DNA of 64,000 nt from Hyphomicrobiales bacterium (GTDB taxonomy: Bacteria > Pseudomonadota > Alphaproteobacteria > Rhizobiales > Rhizobiaceae): assembly GCA_900466605.1 (NCBI GenBank), contig UBMU01000002.1:124001-188000 (forward strand). The letters run 5' to 3'. This document shows, piece after piece, positions 58,054-64,000 of this stretch (within the stretch, counting starts at the first letter, position 1; each line of letters begins with the position of its first letter). Under the pieces are notes generated by a model. The model saw only the letters and a list, made by a program, of their open reading frames with translations, did no database searches and had not been told where the DNA came from. The position numbers and the translations under genes were made by a program.

Positions 58054-58827
58054 TTACTTCGAAACGTCCTGGCCGAAGTACTTATCGGAGATCTTCTTGT
58101 AGGTGCCGTCGGCCTTGATTTCGCCCAACGCCTTGTTGATTGCCTCCAGCAGTTCCGGCTCGTCCTTGCGGATGATAATACCGGAATAATCGGCATTTTC
58201 CTGCTGTGCGACGATCTTCACCGGAGCGTCCGGCTTGTGCTTCTTGAAGTCGAGGAAGGAAAGGCTGTCGTTGATCGTCGCGTCTGCGCGCTTGGTCAGC
58301 ACCAGCTGGATCGACTGGTCAAAGCCGTCGGTGCCGACGAGTTCGGCGCCGGACTGCTCGGCAAGCTTGCCGAAGTTGCTGGTCAGCGACTGTGCCGACT
58401 TCTTACCCTTGAGATCTGCAAAGCCCTTAATGCTGTCGTCGCCATCGCGAACGATGAGAACGGCTTTCGACGCGATGTAAGGCTCGGAGAAGTCATACTT
58501 CTGTTTGCGCGCTTCGGTGATGCCGACCTGGTTGATAACGGTGTCGTAGCGCTTGGCATCAAGACCAGCGATAAGACCATCCCACTTGCCTTCGACGAAC
58601 TCCGCTTTGACGCCAAGCTTGGCAGCAACCGCTTCCCCGATCTCTACGTCAAAGCCGACCAGCTTGCCGCTGTCGTTATGAAAGGTGAACGGCGCGTATG
58701 TTCCCTCGGTGCCGATCTTGAAGACGCCCGATGATTTAATGGCGGCAAGGTTTTCGCCGGCAACGGCGGGTAGAAGCGCGGCGGCCTGGATCAGTGCTGC
58801 AGCGGCGATGGTCTTCAGGAGGTTCAT
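58054..58827 (-). CDS. Periplasmic amino-acid (cystine-type) binding protein
   Basis: 257 aa with signal peptide (about 1-23, ending PAVAGEN). The mature part has GTEGTYAPFTFHNDSGKLVGFDVEIGEAVA, KWDGLIAGLDAKRYDTVINQVGIT and the C-terminus KISDKYFGQDVSK, which line up well with E. coli FliY/TcyJ (GTYPPFSF, KWDGMLASLDSKR, WFGADVTK, from memory), so L-cystine or a related amino acid is likely. Start ATG 58827 with AGGAGG upstream; the frame to 58947 is rejected. First gene of the transporter operon. Confidence 0.9.
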   Translation of the reverse strand: MNLLKTIAAAALIQAAALLPAVAGENLAAIKSSGVFKIGTEGTYAPFTFHNDSGKLVGFDVEIGEAVAAKLGVKAEFVEGKWDGLIAGLDAKRYDTVINQVGITEARKQKYDFSEPYIASKAVLIVRDGDDSIKGFADLKGKKSAQSLTSNFGKLAEQSGAELVGTDGFDQSIQLVLTKRADATINDSLSFLDFKKHKPDAPVKIVAQQENADYSGIIIRKDEPELLEAINKALGEIKADGTYKKISDKYFGQDVSK

Positions 58828-59009
58828 TTTTCTATCCAATTCACCATACGTGTTCGATGCGTGGAAAATCGCAGAAAAGTCACCGCGGCGAAGCGTAGAA
58901 AACTGCAAAGAAAATTGGCATCTGCGAATATTTTTCTCATTTATCACGGATTTGGCGCGGCGTGTTTCAGATTGTGAAGACAGGCACTAGGCGGCGGACT
59001 TGCGTGCAC

Positions 59010-59039
59010 GTTTGTATCCGTTTATGCATGTTTGTAACG
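59010..59039 (+). promoter_or_regulatory. Three helically phased repeats before the DeoR-type gene
   Basis: GTTTGTATCC, GTTTATGCAT and GTTTGTAACG follow one another at exact 10-bp spacing (starts 59010, 59020, 59030), about 30 bp before the regulator start. Direct repeats on one DNA face suit a DeoR-family operator; they may also affect the divergent transporter operon. Confidence 0.5.
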
Positions 59040-59067
59040 ATTCTATTTAAACCGGGCTCAAGTCGGC

Positions 59068-59847
59068 ATGAACACGAATGAACTTCTCCTGCAGCAGCGG
59101 CAGAGCGTCATCTTGCGGAAGCTGCAGACCGACGGTCGGGTCCTTGCTACGGACCTTGCTGTTGAATTCGGTGTTTCCGAAGACACGGTACGCAGAGATC
59201 TGCGTGAAATGGCGGCTGCCGGGCTGTGCGAGCGCGTCTATGGCGGCGCGCTACCGATGTCGCCTGCTGGTGGAAGCCTCAATCATCGGGCGGGTATAGC
59301 GCGGGATCGAAAGCAGGCGCTGGCCGTTGCTGCCGTGTCGCAGATTGTTTCCGGCGCCGCGGTATTTTTCGATGCGGGCAGCACCAACCTTGCGATCGCG
59401 ATGGCGCTGCCAATGGATTTGCCGCTGACGGCTGCGACTAACGCGCCAGCGATCGCTGCTGCCTTGCTCGAGAAGCCTGCCGTCAACGTGATCCTGATCG
59501 GCGGCCTTATTGATCGGCAGGTTGGCGGTGCACTCGGCGCGAAGGCCATGCGCGACATGGAATCCCTGTCACCCGACCTCTGCATTCTCGGTGCCTGCGG
59601 GATCGATCTGACGGCCGGCGTGACGACTTTCGGCTTCGAGGATGCTGAATTCAAGCGTTTTGCAGCATCGCGAAGCAGAAAGGTCCTTGTCGCAGCGACG
59701 TCCGACAAGTTCGGCACTGCCGCGCCGCATAGAGTGCTTCCGGTGGCGCAATGCGAGTGCCTGGTGGTCGAGCGCGACGCCGACCAGACCATGCTGGCGC
59801 GCTATCGCGACAGTGGCTGCAGGACGATCGTAGCGGGCGACGCCTAG
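59068..59847 (+). CDS. DeoR/GlpR-family transcriptional regulator
   Basis: 259 aa. The N-terminal HTH reads RQSVILRKLQTDGRVLATDLAVEFGVSEDTVRRDLREMAAAG; the C-terminal sugar-phosphate sensor domain has FFDAGSTNLAIA, ILIGGLIDRQVGGALG and ATSDKFG. Sugar phosphate ligand is expected but unidentified. Divergent from the cystine-type transporter operon and 59 bp upstream of a YbjJ-like MFS gene. Confidence 0.93.
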   Translation: MNTNELLLQQRQSVILRKLQTDGRVLATDLAVEFGVSEDTVRRDLREMAAAGLCERVYGGALPMSPAGGSLNHRAGIARDRKQALAVAAVSQIVSGAAVFFDAGSTNLAIAMALPMDLPLTAATNAPAIAAALLEKPAVNVILIGGLIDRQVGGALGAKAMRDMESLSPDLCILGACGIDLTAGVTTFGFEDAEFKRFAASRSRKVLVAATSDKFGTAAPHRVLPVAQCECLVVERDADQTMLARYRDSGCRTIVAGDA

Positions 59848-59906
59848 ATTTCATTTCAATCAAAACGTCGTGCGGGAGTGCCGACGTCGATACTGTGGGA
59901 AGAGAA

Positions 59907-61100
59907 ATGGACAACCACGTTAACACAGCGCCGATGGTCAGAAGCGGCTTCGTAACGAAAAACAGGATCGCGGTTTCGCTGTTATTCCTCATCAACGGCT
60001 TCATAGTCGGTTGCTGGGCGCCGAAGATTCCCGAATTCGCAGAGCGATTGCAGTTGAGCAAGTTTCAGTTGGGTCTGATGATCTTGGTCCTTGGCGTTGG
60101 TTCGCTGACCCTCATGCCGATCGCGGGATCGCAAATTGCGCGCTACGGTTCGAAGCTTGTCGCGCAGATCGCGGCGGTTTGCCTTCTGCCGGCACTGCTT
60201 GCGTTGACGCTCGCGCCAAACGTCGTGACGGGTGTGATCTCGATCTTCCTGTTCGGCGGCTTCATGGGCGCCATGGACGTTGCCATGAACGCGAACGCGG
60301 TTGCGGTCGAGCAATCGATGCGGCGGTCGATCATGTCCTCATGCCATGCTTTCTGGAGTTTGGGCGGCTTGATCGGTGCTGGTCTCGGCGGCCTGCTGAT
60401 TGCTAGCGTCGGCGTACTTTGGCATGCGCAGATTGCAACGCTGCTTGCAGCGATCGTCCTGGGCATCGCCTGGAAGATGATCCTTGCCGATCCTCCGCAT
60501 CCGGACGAGAAGAAGGAAAAGCTGCGGCTGCCGCGGGCGCCTCTGCCGTGGCTGATCGGCTTGATGGCGCTGTTCTCCATGGTTCCCGAAGGAGCTGTGC
60601 TGGATTGGGGAGCTCTTTACCTGCGTCAGGAGCTCGGGGCATCTGTGGCACTTTCCGGCTTTGGCTTCGCGGCGTTTTCGCTGACGATGGCGGTCATGCG
60701 GTTCGGCGGCGATCTTGTCCGCGACCGGCTTGGCGGCGTGCTGACGCTTCGTATCTGCACGCTGTTTGCCATCTCAGGCATGCTGCTTGCCGCCTTCGCG
60801 CCCAATGCTGAAATTGCCATCTTGGGCTTTGCACTGTGCGGCGTCGGTATCTCGAACATGGTTCCGATTGCCTTTTCGGCCGCTGGCAATATTCCGGGTC
60901 TTAGGGCTGGCATTGGCCTCTCGGTCGTGACCACCATGGGCTATTCCGGCATGCTGGTGGCGCCTTCGGCTATCGGCTTCGTGGCCGAGCATATCGGCTT
61001 CAGCGTGGTCTTCATGGCGCTACCCGTGTTGCTGGTGGTCGTGCTGTTGTTCTCAAACTTGGCGCGCTATGCCGACGGCATATCGGGCGGTGGTCACTGA
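59907..61100 (+). CDS. MFS transporter, YbjJ-like
   Basis: 397 aa with about twelve helices. GFIVGCWAPKIPEFAERLQLSKFQLGLMI, MGAMDVAMNANAVAVEQ and CHAFWSLGGLIGAGLGG resemble E. coli YbjJ as recalled (WATRTPAIRD, AEVAINVEGAAVE, HGFYSLGTLAGAG). Substrate unknown, perhaps a sugar or sugar derivative given the DeoR regulator before it. ATG 59907 is preferred over the frame from 59751. Confidence 0.88.
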   Translation: MDNHVNTAPMVRSGFVTKNRIAVSLLFLINGFIVGCWAPKIPEFAERLQLSKFQLGLMILVLGVGSLTLMPIAGSQIARYGSKLVAQIAAVCLLPALLALTLAPNVVTGVISIFLFGGFMGAMDVAMNANAVAVEQSMRRSIMSSCHAFWSLGGLIGAGLGGLLIASVGVLWHAQIATLLAAIVLGIAWKMILADPPHPDEKKEKLRLPRAPLPWLIGLMALFSMVPEGAVLDWGALYLRQELGASVALSGFGFAAFSLTMAVMRFGGDLVRDRLGGVLTLRICTLFAISGMLLAAFAPNAEIAILGFALCGVGISNMVPIAFSAAGNIPGLRAGIGLSVVTTMGYSGMLVAPSAIGFVAEHIGFSVVFMALPVLLVVVLLFSNLARYADGISGGGH

Positions 61101-61196
61101 AGCGGTTCCAAGCAAAAGTGATGTGCGGGGCGGTTGACAACAAAGCGGGCATGATCCACCTGAAAGACACGAATTTCAGGGGTTCAAGAACTCTAT

Positions 61197-62447
61197 ATGA
61201 CTTCTGCTGCAGATTTTGATCCGAAGCCGCGCCGTGCATCCGTCGCCGTCGATGTCGGCGGCGTCATCGTGGGCGGTGGCGCGCCTGTTATCGTCCAGTC
61301 GATGACGAATACCGACACGGCGGATATCGATGCCACGGTCGCTCAGGTGGCTGCCCTCTTCAAGTCGGGGTCGGAGATCGTTCGTATCACCGTAGACCGC
61401 GACGAGAGCGCTGCCGCGGTTCCAAAGATCCGTGAGCGGCTGTTGCGACTTGGTATGGACGTGCCGTTGGTCGGTGATTTCCACTACATCGGCCACAAGC
61501 TTCTTGCCGATCATCCGGCCTGCGCCGAGGCACTGGCGAAGTACCGTATCAATCCGGGCAACGTCGGCTTCAAGGACAAGAAGGACAAGCAGTTCGGCGA
61601 TATCATCGAGATGGCGATCCGCTACGACAAGCCGGTCCGTATCGGCGTCAACTGGGGTTCGCTGGACCAGGAATTGCTGACGGCGTTGATGGACCAGAAC
61701 GCCGAGGCCGGTTCGCCGCTTTCGGCGCGCCAGGTGACTCGCGAAGCGATCGTGCAGTCCGCGTTGATTTCTGCAAATCTGGCCGAAGAGATCGGTCTGC
61801 CACGCAATCGGATCATCCTGTCGGCCAAGGTTAGCCAGGTACAGGATCTGATTGCCGTCTATTCGATGCTTTCCGAACGTTCCGACCATGCGTTGCATCT
61901 AGGTCTTACGGAAGCAGGCATGGGCAGCAAGGGGATCGTCGCCTCATCGGCTGCCATGGGCTATGTGCTGCAACACGGCATCGGCGATACCATCCGCGTA
62001 TCGTTGACGCCTGAGCCGAATGGCGACAGGACGCGCGAAGTGCAGGTCGCCCAGGAACTGCTTCAGGTGATGGGCTTCCGCCAATTTATCCCCGTCGTTG
62101 CCGCTTGTCCCGGCTGCGGGCGCACGACCTCGACGGTTTTCCAGGAGCTGGCCCAGAACATCCAGAACGACATCCGGAAGAACATGCCGGTTTGGCGTGA
62201 GAAATATCCGGGCGTCGAAGCGCTAAACGTTGCGGTTATGGGCTGCATCGTCAACGGGCCGGGTGAAAGCAAGCACGCCGATATCGGCATTTCACTGCCC
62301 GGTACCGGTGAAACGCCGGCTGCGCCCGTGTTCATCGATGGCAACAAGGCATTGACCCTGCGCGGACCGAACATCGCATCCGACTTCGAGGCGCTTGTCG
62401 CCGACTACATCGAAAAGCGGTTCGGGCAGAAGACGGCCGCGGAATAG
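61197..62447 (+). CDS. ispG: (E)-4-hydroxy-3-methylbut-2-enyl-diphosphate synthase IspG (GcpE)
   Basis: 416 aa 4Fe-4S enzyme of the MEP isoprenoid pathway. [17 protein letters not shown] near the start; cluster cysteines in [15 protein letters not shown] and [18 protein letters not shown] and GLTEAGMG are also conserved. TTGACA at 61134-61139 could be a -35 element but no good -10 follows. ispA appears 0.8 kb further on, on the other strand. Confidence 0.97.
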   Translation: MTSAADFDPKPRRASVAVDVGGVIVGGGAPVIVQSMTNTDTADIDATVAQVAALFKSGSEIVRITVDRDESAAAVPKIRERLLRLGMDVPLVGDFHYIGHKLLADHPACAEALAKYRINPGNVGFKDKKDKQFGDIIEMAIRYDKPVRIGVNWGSLDQELLTALMDQNAEAGSPLSARQVTREAIVQSALISANLAEEIGLPRNRIILSAKVSQVQDLIAVYSMLSERSDHALHLGLTEAGMGSKGIVASSAAMGYVLQHGIGDTIRVSLTPEPNGDRTREVQVAQELLQVMGFRQFIPVVAACPGCGRTTSTVFQELAQNIQNDIRKNMPVWREKYPGVEALNVAVMGCIVNGPGESKHADIGISLPGTGETPAAPVFIDGNKALTLRGPNIASDFEALVADYIEKRFGQKTAAE

Positions 62448-62462
62448 TCGCGGTCGAAGCCG

Positions 62463-63101
62463 TCAGATTCTGCTGGTCAGCAGCTTCAACCCCGCGACAC
62501 AGTAGAAGGTGGCCATAGCGCCTTCTATCCAGCGGCGCAGGCCGCGGTAAATCTTCAAGGCGTGCGGCGTCGAGAACAATACTGCGTAGCCCATGAAGAT
62601 GGTAAAGCCCGTTACCATGCACACACCGATGATCAGGCCGGCGACAGATGCCGGGGCGCCCTGCGGCATGCCGAGCGCGATGATCGCGAGCCACGCAAAG
62701 ATGGCCTTCGGATTGGTAACGTGAATGCCGTAGCCGCGCAGCAGCAGGGAGCGCGCCGTAAGGCTCTTTCGCGCGATGGCCTGCGGGAGGTCATCGTCTG
62801 AGCGTACGGCTTTGAAGGCCTTGTAGGCGAGATACAGCAGGTAGATGCCGCCGAAGATTTTCAGGATCTCAAGAGCTATGGCGTAGGTCTGGAGGATGGT
62901 TGCCAGGCCGAGAGCAGCAGCACAGGCCCAGGTGAACGAACCCGCAAAAATGCCGAGCGAGATGGTCATGCCCGCCTTTCGGCCGTGCGTCATCGACGTC
63001 GAGACGATCGCCATGATTGCCGGGCCGGGGCTGATGACGGCGATCAAATATGCGATGTAGGCCGGCAGGATCTGCGGCAGATAGGTCAGGATCTCATGCA
63101 T
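62463..63101 (-). CDS. LysE family translocator
   Basis: 212 aa with about six hydrophobic segments, exporter of amino acids or derivatives. AVISPGPAIMAIVSTSMTHGRKAGMTISLGI and TNPKAIFAWLAIIALG are the LysE/RhtB motifs. Start ATG 63101; the longer frame to 63323 is rejected. It converges on ispG with 15 bp between stops. Substrate unknown. Confidence 0.9.
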   Translation of the reverse strand: MHEILTYLPQILPAYIAYLIAVISPGPAIMAIVSTSMTHGRKAGMTISLGIFAGSFTWACAAALGLATILQTYAIALEILKIFGGIYLLYLAYKAFKAVRSDDDLPQAIARKSLTARSLLLRGYGIHVTNPKAIFAWLAIIALGMPQGAPASVAGLIIGVCMVTGFTIFMGYAVLFSTPHALKIYRGLRRWIEGAMATFYCVAGLKLLTSRI

Positions 63102-63219
63102 CTTGCGTCTCTTGTTTGGCCGATTGGCCATTTTTCCCGGTTTTTTTGGCCCGGTTCCAGGCGATCGACAAGAGACAGCATCGCGCCTGCCGGTGGAAAT
63201 ATTGTATCGGTGACGATTT

Positions 63220-64000
63220 TCAGCTCTTGCGCCCGGCAATGAAGCGAGCAGCTTCCGCAAGAACGATACTGCGCTCGGAGTAGGAAGCCAATAGCGCTTC
63301 GGCCTCTCGTACAAGCTCGGCAAGTCTGGCTTCCGCCCATGTCATTCCATGCAGCGCCACCAACGTGCCTTTGCCGCGAGCGGCGTCCTTTCCTGTGGCC
63401 TTGCCCATCGTGGCTGCATCGGAAGTCAGATCGAGAACATCATCGGCGAGTTGGAAGGCAAGGCCGATCCGCTCGCCGAACTGACGCAATCTCGCCCGAT
63501 CCTCCGGCTGGGCGCCGGCGACAATCGCGCCCGCCTCACAGGCGAAGCGGATAAGCGCACCGGTCTTCATGGCTTGCAGGACAATGATGCCCTGCTCGTC
63601 AGGCGCCTGTTTCTCGGCGGCAAGGTCGAGGACCTGGCCACCGGCCATGCCTCCAATGCCCGCAGCGCGCGCCAGTGCCAGCGTCAACGCCACTTTGGCC
63701 GCGTCAGGCAATTTCGTTTCCGGCGCGGCGATGATGTCAAAGGCATAAGTCAGCAGGCTGTCGCCGGCCAGAATGGCAGTTGCTTCATCATAGGCGATGT
63801 GCACGGTCGGTTTGCCTCGGCGAAGGTCGTCGTCGTCCATTGCCGGCAGATCGTCGTGGACGAGCGAATAACAGTGCACGCATTCGAGTGCCGCACCCAC
63901 CCGCAGCGCCACGTTCCTGTCGCCGCCAAGCAACGATGCCGTTTCGACGACAAGGAAGGGCCGTAGCCGCTTGCCGCCGTTCAGGACGGCATAGTGCATC
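63220..64000 (-). CDS. ispA: Polyprenyl (farnesyl) diphosphate synthase, 3' part (runs off right edge)
   Basis: Condenses isopentenyl diphosphate with allylic diphosphates to farnesyl diphosphate. Visible: MHYAVLNGGKRLRPFL, the first aspartate-rich motif LVHDDLPAMDDDDLRRGKPT, KTGALIRFACEAG, and the second motif LADDVLDLTSD. The N-terminus lies past position 64000; the Met at 63999 is internal to the family alignment. Gene ends RFIAGRKS. Works in the same pathway as ispG. Confidence 0.94.
   Translation of the reverse strand, partial: MHYAVLNGGKRLRPFLVVETASLLGGDRNVALRVGAALECVHCYSLVHDDLPAMDDDDLRRGKPTVHIAYDEATAILAGDSLLTYAFDIIAAPETKLPDAAKVALTLALARAAGIGGMAGGQVLDLAAEKQAPDEQGIIVLQAMKTGALIRFACEAGAIVAGAQPEDRARLRQFGERIGLAFQLADDVLDLTSDAATMGKATGKDAARGKGTLVALHGMTWAEARLAELVREAEALLASYSERSIVLAEAARFIAGRKS

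Overview
This window looks like chromosomal DNA of a member of Rhizobiaceae, most likely Rhizobium in the strict sense. The reasons are high GC content, near full-length resemblance of the pyruvate carboxylase to the Rhizobium etli enzyme (recalled from memory), an NdvA/ChvA cyclic beta-1,2-glucan exporter, alphaproteobacterial gene pairings such as imuA-imuB-dnaE2, rplU-rpmA-obgE-proBA-nadD and leuD/leuB, and a GTTC-N7-GTTC LexA box. I see no insertion sequence, prophage, integrase or CRISPR array. The window opens inside kdpD and closes inside ispA.

Layout. (1) 1-6434, minus: a complete kdp potassium-pump operon (27-aa leader ORF, kdpF, kdpA, a 51-aa ORF, kdpB, kdpC, then the N-terminal part of kdpD), with a regulatory leader to about 6625. 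(2) 6626-9451, minus: a four-gene, translationally coupled phospholipid operon resembling Escherichia coli ynbABC (acyltransferase, CDP-diglyceride synthase, small membrane protein, CDP-alcohol phosphatidyltransferase). (3) 9622-16838, plus: a small DUF6074-like gene, then the leucine/isovalerate (liu) operon. (4) tRNA-Ser(CGA), then rplU-rpmA, two GNAT acetyltransferases, an opposite-strand EEP-family hydrolase, and obgE-proB-proA-nadD. (5) An interval between nadD and rsfS holding a minus-strand small RNA with three CCUCCUCCC-type loops (alpha-r14/NfeR1-like), modABC with a Mo-box-like site, and a convergent single-domain modE. (6) rsfS-rlmH-envC-ctpA-divergent polysaccharide deacetylase-rppH, plus. 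(7) bfd-bfr and the imuA-imuB-dnaE2 mutagenesis cassette, minus, the latter behind a LexA box. (8) Small housekeeping genes, CitE-like lyase, leuD, serine/threonine dehydratase, leuB, PAP2 phosphatase. (9) MHS/MFS transporter with a large insertion, ndvA, a LuxR-type regulator with no partner synthase in view, and pyc. (10) FMN reductase, a cystine-type ABC transporter, a DeoR regulator with a YbjJ-like MFS protein, ispG, a LysE exporter and ispA.

The best candidates for under-described biology are the tri-hairpin small RNA, the ynbABC-like lipid operon, and the two very small membrane-protein ORFs in the kdp operon. Much of the rest is core chromosome. Family assignments come from reading the translations against remembered families; no searches were run.
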